From assembly GCA_905183005.1 (NCBI GenBank), contig CAJJDO010000070.1:357948-421947 (forward strand): a stretch of DNA of 64,000 nt, written 5' to 3'. Origin of the DNA: Paramecium pentaurelia. Its lineage: Eukaryota; Ciliophora; Oligohymenophorea; Peniculida; Parameciidae. Made by a program: the position numbers and the translations under genes. Below the pieces are notes generated by a model. It saw only the letters and a list, made by a program, of their open reading frames with translations, had not been told where the DNA came from and made no database searches. This document shows, one piece after another, positions 12,414 through 24,371 of this stretch; positions within the stretch are counted from its first letter, which is position 1, and each line of letters begins with the position of its first letter.

Positions 12414-12827
12414 ATGTTTAGAGGGATAGCTGAAAATAAATTGAGATTCTACCAAGACGAATTTCCAAAAAGTAAATAAAATCTATTATATTTAAATGAT
12501 ATCCTCTATTCAATATAAGATAAAGATTGTTTGAAATTAGCATCAATTAAGGATCATATTAACAAAATGAGTATTTCAGTAATAAAATATAGATAATATT
12601 AGTATAGACTCTATTTATCGAAATAATTCATTTAAAATACATCTCATAATAATTTTCTCTTAGTGATTTATCAATAATTCTTTTCCTTTAATATACTAAT
12701 TATACTTAAAGATAAAAATAAAATAAAATCAATAAATAGATTGTTTATTTAACCAAATAGGATTTTATTATTAAAAAAATAAAAATTTATAATCTCAATT
12801 ATGGTATTATTAAGAATAAAATAATGA
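12414..12827 (+). CDS. Putative small protein, unknown
   Basis: Open frame of 137 codons before TGA at 12825. The N-terminal half (MFRGIAENKLRFYQDEFPKS, then a charged, helical stretch ending near SVIKYR) has protein-like composition. The C-terminal half is Ile/Leu/Lys/Phe-rich and could be chance reading of AT-rich DNA, so the true end may be earlier with an unrecognised intron. No family recognised. It lies about 125 bases upstream of the long coiled-coil gene on the same strand and might instead be a decayed gene. Confidence 0.4.
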
Positions 12828-12951
12828 TAATATTAATATGAGAAACAGTGTAAATCTAATCCAAAGAGATACTTTATGAGATTTTGAATTTTACTATATT
12901 TTTATATAATTAGATTGATGTTAACAGAATATTAATTAAAATTTCAAATTT

Positions 12952-15900
12952 ATGATCCCTTATCCTCATATTATTCAACCAACTATAAAGTCAGCAAATT
13001 AGAGTAGTGGATTTAAAGAGGGTGAAGAGAAATTTCAACATTCAACACCTAAATACGTGTTAAAAGTTCCAATTCCTTCATTACCTACATTACAATAGGC
13101 ACCTTAATCAGATAACAAAAGTAAATCAGGACATAAGGAGAATAATTTCAGTGCTATGACATTCGATTAGAAGTATTAATTGACAATTCAAAAAGAAAAT
13201 GGAATCCAGATAGCCAAGGTTCAGATAATAAGTGTGTATTATCTTAATCAGCCAAGAAAGTCAACACTGAAAATGATGATGGCTCAAGTATTGTTGAAAA
13301 GTCTTTTACAGAAGCAGCCTAAAAGATATTGAAGATAAAAAATCTTGAATTAGAAAATAAGGTTTCATTACTTATAATTGAAAATGAGCGTCTAACAACA
13401 TTTCTTAATGATTAATTTCAAGAAAATGAAAAATTAACAAATGATTTACAAAACTATTAAGTTAGTCTCTAAGATTTATCTAAAAACTATGAAGATAAAT
13501 TAAATATAGTCTTGTTGGAAAATGAGAAGATTGTAGCAATTAATTAAACTTTAACTATGAAAAATGAATAGATGCAAAATCAAATAAAAAGATTGTTGAG
13601 TGAGAAAGATGAAGAAATCAATAACAATAGAAAAGAATGGGCAGGGAAATACTAATAATAAATAAATTAAATTGATGAGATGAGAAAAAGTGAAATAAAT
13701 TAAATAGATAATCGAATAGATAAATTACAATTTGAAAAATCAGAATTGCAAATATTAATTTAAGAATAACAATAAAAATTGATGGAATTCTAGATTGAAC
13801 TCAAAGTTAGAGATCATACTTTAATTGATTATGAAAATGTTAAAGCAGATTTAGCATCTAAAATTCATAAAATAGAAATGATGAGTTAAACTATATTAGC
13901 TTAAGAAAAGAGAATAAATGATTTAGAAGCTAGATTAGATATCATGGTAGCTGATAATAAATAATTGCATGATGTTAATGAATAATTAAATTAAACTTAA
14001 AGAATACTATAAGGAACTTTGGAAGATAGATAGATTGAATTTGATAGAGAATCTCATAAATAAAAAGATTTCTATGAATTGGAATTAAGGAATTTAAGTA
14101 ACAAAAATAAATAGTTAATTGAAGAAATCAAACTTAAACATTAAGAATAATTATAAACTTAAAGAATTTAAATAGAAAATGAATTGATTAAAGAATTAGA
14201 ATAATATAAAATGGAATTAGAAACTAAACAAAATGAATTAAATAATAATTTATTAATTTGGTAAGAAAAAGAAAAGAATATAACATAAGAGAATAAGAAG
14301 GAATTAGAAATAAAAGATTAGATGATATCTATATTAAAATTCTCTAATTAAAGTTTACAAGAATAAATGAATTAATTATAAACATTAATTAATAAGTAAA
14401 ATATTTATATTTATTAGAATGCAAGAAGACTTTGATAGTCAATTTAGTTAGAAAGAGACAGAGTGTGTTAAAATGGCCAAAAATATTCATCTTAAGGATT
14501 AGGCATAGAAATAAATGAGTTTAAGATTAGATGAAATTTGTAAATAAGTAAAGATATTGGAGGAATAAAGAGATGATTTGAGTTAAGAGATGAAAAATAA
14601 GAATGATAAGGTTAGAGATCTTGAAATGAAATTAGATATTGTTGTCAAAGATAATGATACATTAGAATATTAATTGAAGAATACTTAAACATAAGTAAAA
14701 ATTGTAAAATTATTTAGTTATAATTATTGGAATAAAGATATATAAATTTAGAGTAGACAAGTGAATAGAAAATAGAAGATATTAAATTATCATATTCATT
14801 AGAAGTTTAAGCATAAATTGAATAATGTATTACTTAATATTAATAAACAATTAAATATGAATAAGATCATTCTGAATAAATAATGAAAAATTTAAAGAAA
14901 TAATAAGAAAAAGCAAAACATTTTGAATTGTTAAGTGAATAATAATTAAATGATATTGAAAAATTGAATAAAAGAATAGAAGAATTAATAGATGTATGTG
15001 AATAAAATGGATCTAAAATGATGATATTAGAGAATCTACTTAAAGAAAGAGATAATGATTATGATGTCTTAAATCAGAAATTGTAATCTATAACTGAAAA
15101 TTATGAATTGTATTTAATAAAATAATTCTTAGGTAAATAGATGTTTTGAAGAAATAGATGTATGATATGGGTATTTAAAATGAAGATTTAGCTTAAAATT
15201 TGAATTAAATTTAGGAAACATTTATAAGTATAAGTAATTATTTACTTTTAGAGTAAGATGAATAGAAAAAGAAAACTATGAATGATTTAGCAGAGGTTAC
15301 TAAATAAAAGATTGATTAAGATTAATTAATAAAGAAGATGAGAATTCAAATTTAAGGATTAGATGAAGAAAATAGAAAAAATTCTGAAGATTCCAACAAA
15401 TTCAAAAATTAGGTCTATTAGTTATAATAAGAAATTGAGGAGATTACTAGAAGTATGCAATTAAATTTTGCAGACAAAGAGTAGGAATTATAAAATAAAT
15501 ATGAGAATACTATTATGGATTTAACATAATAATTAAATAACTTAACTATTAGATTCAATGATTTAGTAAGAAAAGAGAAAGATAATAGATTCAGATTAAA
15601 ATTATTGAAAAGTAATCCTTAAATGAAATTACCATCAGAATTAGAGGATGAAAATTGTTATGAAACTATGAAAAAGAAAATGGAAGATCAATCATAATAT
15701 CTTTAAAGATTAATCTTAGAAAATGATGAATTAAAATAATAACAATATTCTCATATTAGTAAAGGCTCATTAAATGAGTAACAAAAGTAGAAATCTTAGA
15801 GATAAAGCATGAATATCATTAAAGATTATACTACTTAAGATACTGATCGTACTATTCGACAAAATGAATATCAGAAGAGCATGAATCCTTTCAAATAGCA

Positions 15901-16084
15901 GCCAGTAAAAGTGTTGCCAGTTATTATATTTATTATTATTAAGGTTATGAATAATTCTCAGAATATTCTTGAATAGAAATATGCAAGTAATAGGCCAATC
16001 GACAGAGACGTCTACTTGGGTTAAACATAAAATACAAGGACAGAACCTCATTTATATAGAAAATAATCATTATAACGATTTTGA
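12952..16084 (+). CDS. Long coiled-coil protein
   Basis: About 1,000 residues, almost entirely Gln/Glu/Lys/Leu/Asn heptad-like coiled coil, flanked by a Pro/Ser-rich head (PKYVLKVPIPSLPTLQQAP) and a basic tail ending KQSLQRF. Such proteins in ciliates are often basal-body, cytoskeletal or scaffold components; nothing identifies which. Introns verified by frame: about 13170-13192 (GTATTAATTG...AAAAAG), about 14396-14417, about 14696-14718, about 15110-15132 and two 24-nt, stop-free, frame-neutral introns at 15228-15251 and 15920-15943. The start at 12952 (MIPYPHIIQP) is the first ATG in frame. TGA at 16082. No globular domain, signal peptide or membrane segment. Confidence 0.85.
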
Positions 16085-16166
16085 ATAAGAATATTATAAA
16101 TATTGTTAAGATCCTCTATTTATTTTTCTTTATAGTAAATATGGGTATGTTATTAGTAAATCATAG

Positions 16167-16580
16167 TCATTCAATTCTTTCATTTATTCGAAATCGCACT
16201 TTTTTATGACCTTCATATAATTTAAAAGTGTATTCGGAAGCTAATTCACAAGAGCTTTTTGTAGGCGATAGACTCTTGGTTGATTGTTCAATCAAAGCAC
16301 AAGTTCTTCTACTTAAGGGTTGTTCATTTTATAGGATATTCAGAGATTGAACTACTTAAATTGGTTATAATGAGGAAGTGTGATTTGTTGATTTATTACC
16401 CTCATTAGATGTGTTTGATTCTGAAATTAGTTGAAATGGAACTAATTTGAGGGTCTTTAAATTTCTGCTCTAATTTATTTAGCTTTTAGTTTTTGGAGAA
16501 AAAGTAACAAGTTCTCTGTACTTATTATGAAGATTTTGAAAGTCATCCTCATCTTGTATCACATTTAAGTTTGAATCCAT
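16167..16580 (-). CDS. Hypothetical small protein, Ser/Thr-rich
   Basis: Uninterrupted 137-codon frame from MDSNLNVIQDEDDFQNLHNK to ...RINERIE before TGA at 16167. It is polar, with many Ser, Thr and Asn and several basic Ser-Pro/Ser-Leu-Ser patches (STKSLSPTKSS) that could be phosphorylated. It has no membrane segment and no family I recognise. It converges on the coiled-coil gene (82 bases between stops) and diverges from the Sac1 gene. Real-gene evidence: GC slightly higher than the spacers, no TGA, and non-biased residue mix. Confidence 0.65.
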
Positions 16581-16790
16581 TGATCAGTAACAATCTTTTA
16601 TATCTGTGCAATTAATCTTAAATTATTTATAATCAAATGATATTTCAACGAATATAAATCTCGTATTAATAATTTTAGTCAAATTCATTGAATTATAATT
16701 TTGATTCTCTATTATTTGTTTATAAACAAATGGAGATATTTCAAATAATGATGATTGAATAAAATATTTTTAATTAAATAATTAATACAA

Positions 16791-18604
16791 ATGGTGGATG
16801 CTAAACAATTGATACCCATGAAACGATTTTTGGAGAGTTATTAAGATAGAATCAAATTATTTTCAACTGATTAACCAGAGCAGATTCATATGTAAATATA
16901 TAATCAGATTTCAAGTTATCATAATATTGGTCGTGTTACTAAAATAGAAACAAAATCCATATAAGAATAGAAATCCAATACATCTGTTGGATTCTTTGCC
17001 GTTTATGGAATAATGTAACTAAAGAATTGGTCATATTTATTATTGGTTACAGAAGCTAACATGGTTGGATAAATATTGCAAAGAACAATATTGTAAGTAG
17101 AATAGATAAGTTTTTTACCTTTAGTTCCAAATGGAAGATTGAATGAGTATTTCTATTTATTTAAGTTATAGCATCCATGCAAATGATTAGACATATTGTA
17201 AAATGTTAAAAGAAGTTTTTTCCACAAGAACATTATATTTTAGTTATGAATATGATTTGTCTAATCCATTTGATAAAATAATGGGCAATAACTCTCAATT
17301 TAGTACCTAATAAAAGACCAGTGGAGGAATCCACTATTATAAGATTCCAAACAATCGTTTTGTATATAATTGGGAACACATCAAATTTTTAAATCAATTT
17401 TAGAGTACAAATCTAACAGCCTTATAATATTGGTAAACAATAATCATAAGTGGATGTGTTATGATAAGGTATTGTAAACTTAATCAACAGTCTGATTGTT
17501 CTCTAATTTTGGTGAGTAGAAGAGAGACTCTTAGATCAGGAAGAAGATTTGTTTAAAGAGGATGTGATTAAGATGGGAATTGCACTAATTTTGCAGAAAC
17601 TGAATAAATATTAATACTAAATAGATAAGAATCTAAAGATATATATTCATTTGTTTAAACTAGAGGATCTATGCCATTTAATTGGTAATAATAACCAACA
17701 TTGAAATGGGCACCTAAAGCAACAATTATTGGTGATAGATCATATAATTCTGAATTATGTAAAAAACATTTTGAAAAATGTGCAGAATCATATTAACAAT
17801 TATAAATAATTCTAAATTTAATTGATAAAAAAGGTACTTAAAAAATGTTAGGAGAATATTTTACAAATATGATAAGTAGTGTTAAAACAGTAAAAACTAA
17901 ATATGTTTGGTTTGATTTCCATCATGAATGTAGAAATATGAAATATGAAAATCTTTCTAAATTATTAAATGAAATTAAAGATGATCTTAAAAAATCAGGA
18001 TATTTTCATGCTGAAATAGACAAAAATAATTAAAATATTTTATCTAATATATATTAATAATAATCAGGAGTTGTAAGAACAAATTGTATGGATTGTTTAG
18101 ATAGAACTAATGTTGTTTAATCAGTTGTTAGTAGAAATTTCTTATTACATATTTTAAATTAAGCAAATATTATTCATACATTAACAGGTGAAGCCTTATA
18201 AGTATTACCTAATGATCTTGAATAAATATTTAGAGATCAATGGACTAAAAATGCAGATATAATGAGTGTTTTATATTCAGGAACTGGAGCATTAAAAACT
18301 GATTTTACTAGAACTGGCAAAAGAACCTTTTGGGGTTCATTATAAGATGGTAAAAATTCATTACATAGATATTACATTAATAATTTTGTTGATGCTCATA
18401 ATTAAGTAAAATAATATTTATAAATATTAGAATTGTATTGATTTAGCATTAGGAAAATTGGATGCAGATAACATGAATTATAAGAAACCAAAATTTAATG
18501 GTGTCTTATAAATTGCTATTTTTGTAATAATTTATTATTAATTAATAGATCATTATTTTGATGTATATCATGACAAGTTTCTTACCTGGATTAATTCTAG
18601 ATGA
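16791..18604 (+). CDS. Sac1-type phosphoinositide phosphatase
   Basis: Removes phosphate from PtdIns4P and related lipids, probably at the ER/Golgi, since it ends in membrane segments as Sac1 does. ATG at 16791 (MVDAKQLIPMKRFLE). The Sac domain includes KTSGGIHYYKIPNNRFVYNW, SRRETLRSGRRFVQRGCD and the active site RTNCMDCLDRTNVVQS, with catalytic Cys at 18085 (about residue 425) in CX5R(T). Later come GTGALKTDFTRTGKRTFWGS and DGKNSLHRYYINNF, both standard for Sac1. Introns: 17147-17165 (19 nt, very short) and 18406-18430 (25 nt). The C-terminus has a hydrophobic helix (GVLQIAIFVIIYYQLIDHYF) and ends at TGA 18602. About 590 residues, normal for the family. Identity is firm. Confidence 0.95.
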
Positions 18605-18768
18605 ATAATCTACATATCATAATTCTTGTTTAATGAAATTATTTATTTTTGGAATAAGTATGTTCATTACAAGTAAGATTTTACTGAAAATCCATTATTT
18701 GTTTATATCCAAACCAATAAGAGATCAAAATTGATTATCTAATATATAAGCATATATCAATAAAATAA

Positions 18769-20164
18769 TCATGCTTTGCAAGGCATATCTAATCTCTAAT
18801 AATAGGCATTCAAAGATCCAACATAAGTGAATAAAATAGCAATTACTACACTAATATGCCAAATTTAATGACTTTAACCACAATTGTCAAATTTTCCTGG
18901 AATTTATTTTTCAGGAAATCTAATATTATAGATATACAATCCAGATCTAAATATAAATGAATATAATACAAATATGATATAGCCATAGCAGCATAATAAG
19001 GTAATTATGATTAAAAACTATATCCTTCTAAACAGCTATCACCTATTGCAAAATGAATAAGTGGAATAGCACTAGTAAATCCAAGTCCTGCAAATAATTT
19101 ATTTTTTAAGGATCTCCATTCTGCAGTATAGAAAAAATCAAATAGACAAAAACTAAAGAGAATGATTGCAAAAAAGCCTTATAAACTGGCATATATGATT
19201 GCATATTTTAGATTGCATTAAAATCCATAAAATAATGGAGCAAATGTTGAACCTGAAACAAGAAAACATATACCAGCATAATCTAATCTAATGAGTATTT
19301 TATTGACATTTTCTGAAAGACAATAAAAAAGATGATAAGTAGTACTACAACCTAAACATATAATGGCAGAAACTAAAAATGCAATCAATGGCCATCTAGA
19401 TATCATTTTATGTAATTTCTCTTCATCAATTGTTTATCTTCCTGTAAGATGTTAAAATTCTAAATATAAATCGATCCAATCAAAATCTTTGGATTCAACA
19501 ATTTCAGTGGCTTTCTATTTATAATCTTAAATGATTTCTGAAATATTATAATTCCATTTCAAAGTTTCCCAATCAAAGGCTTCAGCAATATTTTTTTGGA
19601 TTTTTGAAAATTCATAATCATATTGATGTGCCACTTCATTGAAAAACTTATTAACATTATCAATCTTTTCATGTAATTGTTATTACATCAATTAAACATC
19701 ATCTTAAAGATTGTGTAGTCCATTTTCTAATTATTCTTAGATCTATAATTCTAGTGTGAAAGCATGTTCATAAATGTTGTGTAATGATTCTACATAAATG
19801 GTAGTTTCATGTACCATTAAATGACTATATTGCTCTATGACGAAACAGTTCATCATAATTTAACCATAGGTAAAATATTAGTGAGACAATTATGATAGCA
19901 CCTATTAGATGTGTCCAAATATTGACCAATTCATTATGCCACATGAATAAACTCTTAACAACGTCCTTTTTGTTTTTGAAGTTAATTCTGTAACCATGTT
20001 TAATATATTGATCTTTTACGTAACCAGGAGCTTTACAAATAGGACCACTATTTTTAAAGTTAAAATTCATACATAATTCTTTCATGGATGATATTCTCTT
20101 TAGTATCCTTTGTTTCTTGTTTGTTTTCTGCAGGAACTCTTTGTGTTATATTGCTATGACTCAT
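18769..20164 (-). CDS. PAQR family (adiponectin/progestin receptor-like) membrane protein with helical insertion
   Basis: Seven-pass membrane protein of the PAQR/hemolysin III superfamily (receptors or zinc-dependent ceramidase-like enzymes). ATG at 20164 (MSHSNITQRVPAENKQ); a 25-nt intron (complement 20048-20072) joins to IGPICKAPGYVKDQYIKHGY, then the signature MWHNELVNIWTHLIGA. The later segment ISRWPLIAFLVSAIICLGC with STTYHLFYC carries the conserved S...H of the family, and the end holds SHQIWHISVVIAILFTYVG with two further His, completing the three-histidine metal site. Between membrane helices 1 and 2 lies an unusual insertion of about 120 residues (about 19430-19800), rich in Glu/Gln/His and predicted helical. 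Ends at TGA 18769. Ligand or substrate is unknown. Confidence 0.9.
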
Positions 20165-20428
20165 TATAATTTATTAGATGTTATTTTATAAACTATCGTC
20201 ATTGATAAATTAATGAGAATATTTGAGAAATTCTTATATATAATTTAGAATTGCTCAATATTCATTATTTGAAAAGCCAGCTTAATTAATATCTTTCATT
20301 ATAAAAAAAATGATGTTTTTAATATGTATTTTATATTAAAAAAATGTACAAATTGTGGGAGAACTATGACGTAATCGTAAATAATATTTAATCAAAACTA
20401 TTTAAGTAAATGAATTATTAATATACAT

Positions 20429-21449
20429 ATGGAAAAACAATTATTAGCTTTGCTCACTGTAACATTGTTAACATCAGCAGCTTATTTCATGAATGGCAAA
20501 AATGAAAATCTCACACTTGAAGGATAATTCTAATCATGGAAATAATAAAATGGAAAAAGATATTCAAATTATGAAGAAATTCATAGATTCTCAGTGTTTG
20601 CTTAAAATTTAGCCTTAGTTATGGAACACAATTCAAGATTTGAACTTGGACAAGAAACTTTTACTTTAGGAATGAATTAATTTGCAGACCTTACATCTGA
20701 AGAATTCTAAGCTTCATTCTTGACTCTTAAACCATAAATTTCAGAAAAATAGAATATCAAGAAATTCTCTGGATTGAAATTCCCAGATACAGTTGATTGG
20801 AAGGAAGGTTTGACAGTTAAGAATTAAGGTAATTGTGGTTCATGTTGGGCATTCTCTGCTGCTGCTGCTATTGAAGCTGGTCTCCATCATTAAAAGAAAG
20901 AAAAAATTAATATTTCTGAATAAGAATTTGTTGATTGCACTACAGCCAAACTTGGATATGAAAGTGAAGGATGTAATGGTGGTTGGATGGATGATGCTTT
21001 TGATTACACTGTTAACTATGGTGTTGCTACAGAAGAAGAATATCCATATAAGGGAGTTGATTAAACTTGTTAAACTGGATTGAAAAAGAAATATTATATT
21101 GATTCATTTGTTGATGTTGAACCATTAAACTCAGATGCACTTCATGAGGCAATTGCAAAGACTCCAGTCTCGTAATATATTTAATTCTATTTATAGTGTT
21201 GCTATCAAAGCTGATGGAATCATGTTCCAACTCTATAGTGGTGGTATCTATTCAAGAACATGCACAGCCAAAAAAATTGATGATTTGAACCATGGTGTAT
21301 TGGCTGTTGGTTATGCTAAAGATTCTTATACTATCAAGAATTCTTGGGGAGCAGGATGGGGAGAAAAGGGATATATGAGATTGGCTATTATTGCTGCCAA
21401 AGAAGGATAATGTGGTATCCATTGGGTTCCATCATATCCAGTCTTTTGA
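20429..21449 (+). CDS. Papain-family (cathepsin L-like) cysteine protease
   Basis: Secreted or lysosomal C1A protease, made as a proenzyme. Signal peptide MEKQLLALLTVTLLTSAAYF, then an I29-type inhibitory propeptide (about residues 25-105, with FTLGMNQFADLTSEEF), then the mature enzyme starting near FPDTVDWKEG. Active site: QGNCGSCWAFSA (Cys at 20843, residue 139), LNHGVLAVGY (His at 21291, residue 280) and KNSWGAGWGEKGYMR (Asn at 21339, residue 296). The oxyanion Gln is in KNQGNCG. The GCNGGWMDDAF motif is also standard. One intron, 21172-21196 (25 nt). Length about 331 residues, usual for cathepsin L; all catalytic residues are present. ATG at 20429 chosen because it starts the signal peptide. 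Confidence 0.97.
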
Positions 21450-21940
21450 TATAATTTATAAAATAAAAATAATAAACTCAACAAATTTTAGTTTAATTTT
21501 ATATTCAAATAGTTAGAAATTATGAAAATCTTAAAAAAAATAGAAAATGACTTTTTAATTATCACTTATGAATAATAACACATAAGAACTTAGATCCAAT
21601 TATTGATTTCATAATCTACAGAAAATTAATATATTATATGATACAAATTCATAAATTGTATTTATTATCTCATTATTATCATAATTAATTCAGAATAATT
21701 ATATCAATTAAGAATATCTGTAGAAATTAAAGCTAAATTGTATAATCTTTTTTTGTTTCAAAATTGGTTAATATATTAATTTATTTTTAAAAACCTAATC
21801 AATTATAATAATTTGAATAATTAATTTAGATGTGTTTTTATGATGTAGTACTCTTTTGAATTATAGATGATTTAATTAATTATTATAATAATTAAGTTAT
21901 GTGAATATAAATATTGAAATTGATCTAAATTAAAGAGTAT
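21450..21940. other. Spacer between convergent genes
   Basis: About 490 bases of AT-rich sequence with A- and T-runs between the convergent protease and PG-rich repeat genes. No coding frame, repeat or RNA recognised. Confidence 0.55.
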
Positions 21941-22840
21941 TCAAAATTTAGGCATTGATATTTTTATTTTTGTAACAATTCCATCCATATCTCTTTTAAA
22001 TATACCTGGTTTGATGTCTCTACTTTCTTTACCAATAGAAAAGCATGGCTTAGTAATATAATTTGATTTAATTTATACTCCAATTGATCCCCTTATTCTT
22101 TAGTAATATAGAATACTTAGTATAATATGTTTGATTTTTCTCAACAGATTTGATTGGTCTCATCTTTTCTCCTTTTGTGAATCCAATACTAGGATAGCTT
22201 TCATGGGTTATATCCAATGATTTGTTTATATCATAAGCTCCTGGACCAATTAAATCAGGTGTTGAACCTTGAAATGATTTAGAAATAGGTCTTTTTGGAA
22301 CTACTGTATATTAAGGACCTGTTTTTTTAATGAGATTATCATATTGATCAGGACCAGGTACTTAATTTTTATAATCTGTTTTGAAACGTTAGGCAAGACC
22401 AATTTTTACAATAGTTGAATTCATTTTTCTAAAATCATTAGCTTTATGTGGTTCAAACTAAAAAGTATTAAATGAAAATAAATACATCTGTATCTTGCCT
22501 TGTATAATAATCATACTATGTCTAATTAAGTAAATTTCTTTTTGCTGTTCCTATTTTGACAGTTGCATTTTTAGATAATAACTCACTTATATAATTAGAA
22601 GAATTATAACAGGGTCCTGGACTACTTTTACCTTTTTGAAGCAATTTTTTATCTCGATAAATGGATTATGCTTAATATCTGGTGGATGATCCAAAACCAT
22701 AAGCTGGTTAAGTCTATTTCATTGATTCTAACACTAGAAATAGATAATTTAATAGATTTACTTTTTCCCATAGATGAATAACGCTTGTGATTTTCAAATT
22801 CAATAAGATCATTTGGAGTGTATAATTTAGAATTACTCAT
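21941..22840 (-). CDS. SHIPPO / sperm-tail PG-rich repeat protein
   Basis: Axonemal-type protein with repeated Pro-Gly-Pro-x-x-Tyr motifs, as in ODF3/SHIPPO proteins that sit on microtubules of cilia. ATG at 22840 (MSNSKLYTPNDLIEFENHKR). Repeats visible in order: AYGFGSSTRY, SSPGPCYN, VPGPDQYD, IGPGAYD, each followed by short basic stretches. One intron near 22715-22735 (about 21 nt, GTGTT...ATAG) must be removed to reach the first repeat, and another lies near 22460-22490. Ends ...ISMPKF before TGA at 21941. Predicted about 280 residues. It fits a ciliate, which needs many axonemal microtubule-associated proteins. Exact exon edges are approximate. Confidence 0.8.
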
Positions 22841-22888
22841 GATTAAAAAATTAACATTTATAATTGAAGAGAATAATAAATATTGTGA

Positions 22889-23892
22889 ATGATTTATCCA
22901 GGATTATCTGTTGTTGATTATCAATTATAATAATATGAATGTATAATGATATTACATATTTATGATAGAATATCCATTATATTAGAATGCTTATGATTTT
23001 AATATATATCCTCAATATCATTACACTCCATCAATCAAGAATTATGAATCTGAATAAAAGGAAGAATTTAATAAGAAGAACAAGAATAGAAAGATTAAGT
23101 AAATATAATATAGATAAGAAAAATTAGAAATAATTAGCCAAAGGAATTATTACCAAAAATTAAAGAATAGATTGAAGAACCTATAGAATAGAATGAGGAG
23201 ATGTATATAATTTATTATCATTTTATTAGTCTTTAATAAATAATACAACCATAATATTAAATTGTTGATATTTAATAAGGAGCTCTTCTTCCTAAATTGT
23301 AATCTCATTTAGCAACAGAGGGACATATAATTAACTCAAAATAAATTATTAAATCAACCAAAATAACTAAAAAATAAAAAAAAGAGAATGTTAATACAGG
23401 ACATTGGTCTACCTTTGAACATACAACTTATGTTAATTTCTTATCACAATATGAAAATATTATGAACTCATCTATGATGAAAAAGACTTCAAAAATATTT
23501 AAATAAATGAGTGAATTAATAGGTACTCGTACGCCCAGTCAATGCAGAAGTCATCATTAGAAATTTAATCCTTATGCATTAAGGGGAGATAATGGAAAAA
23601 GATTACCAAGATCTCAAAGAAGTAGAGCAGGCAGAAAGAAGAAAATACTATTCAATAACCTTCTTTAAACAAGTATATATACTATCTAATTATTATAGAT
23701 CAATTAATAGATAATGATTTACATGGTTATATGTATGAAAAATAAAATTACTATAATCCATTCATAATTGATTATTAATTTAATGAACATGAAATTTTTA
23801 TTAAGAATTAAAATTAATTAATTCAAACTTAAATTTAATATGAAGATTATTTAAAATTTCGATAGGATTATCATAATTATTTAGAATATTGA
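22889..23892 (+). CDS. Myb/SANT-like DNA-binding protein
   Basis: Contains a Myb-like (SANT, SHAQKYF-type) domain: GHWSTFEHTTYVNFLSQYEN, then KIFKQMSELIGTRTPSQCRS and HHQKF. The tryptophan spacing and the IGTRTxxQCRSHHQKF helix are typical of one-repeat Myb proteins that bind DNA. The N-terminal part (MIYPGLSVVDYQLQQYEQYP) is Tyr/Gln-rich. Four introns restore the frame: about 22937-22964 (28 nt), about 23099-23118 (20 nt), about 23203-23229 (27 nt) and about 23672-23697 (26 nt). The tail is acidic and Tyr/Asn-rich, ending LEY before TGA at 23890. About 300 residues. Likely nuclear transcription or chromatin factor; targets are unknown. Divergent from the PG-rich gene, with 48 bases between starts. 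Confidence 0.82.
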
Positions 23893-24371
23893 ATTGTATA
23901 TGCATATATCTATATTATTATTATTATTACCTATTTAAATAAAATCATATTTATTCAGATAAAAGTAGATCAAAATTATTATAATTAAGTAAATCAAAAT
24001 ATCAAATTTTTAATCTTATTTATGAAACCTTTAAGAATATTGGTATTATATTTATTAAGAAATTATTATTATTATTTATAATATTATTAAATATTATAAA
24101 GAATCAACTATTCTATGTAAAATAAACACTTTATGAGATACATTTAAACTAATTATCTATAAATTCAAATTTAAATAACATAAATTTTAATAATTAATTT
24201 AAATATTGATGTAATAAAAAGTCAAGTATCATTCTTGAATTTACTATGGAATAATATATCTATAAAATATAATATAATCTACAATATTTGATGCTTTAAA
24301 TAATAATTCTATAAGAATAATTATATAAATATATAAATCATCAAATTTGTGTAAAAAATATCTTAATATAA
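23893..24371. other. Intergenic spacer (AT-rich)
   Basis: About 480 bases, nearly all A/T with short ATT and TAT runs, upstream of the GH3 gene. No recognisable motif, repeat or RNA. Confidence 0.55.
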
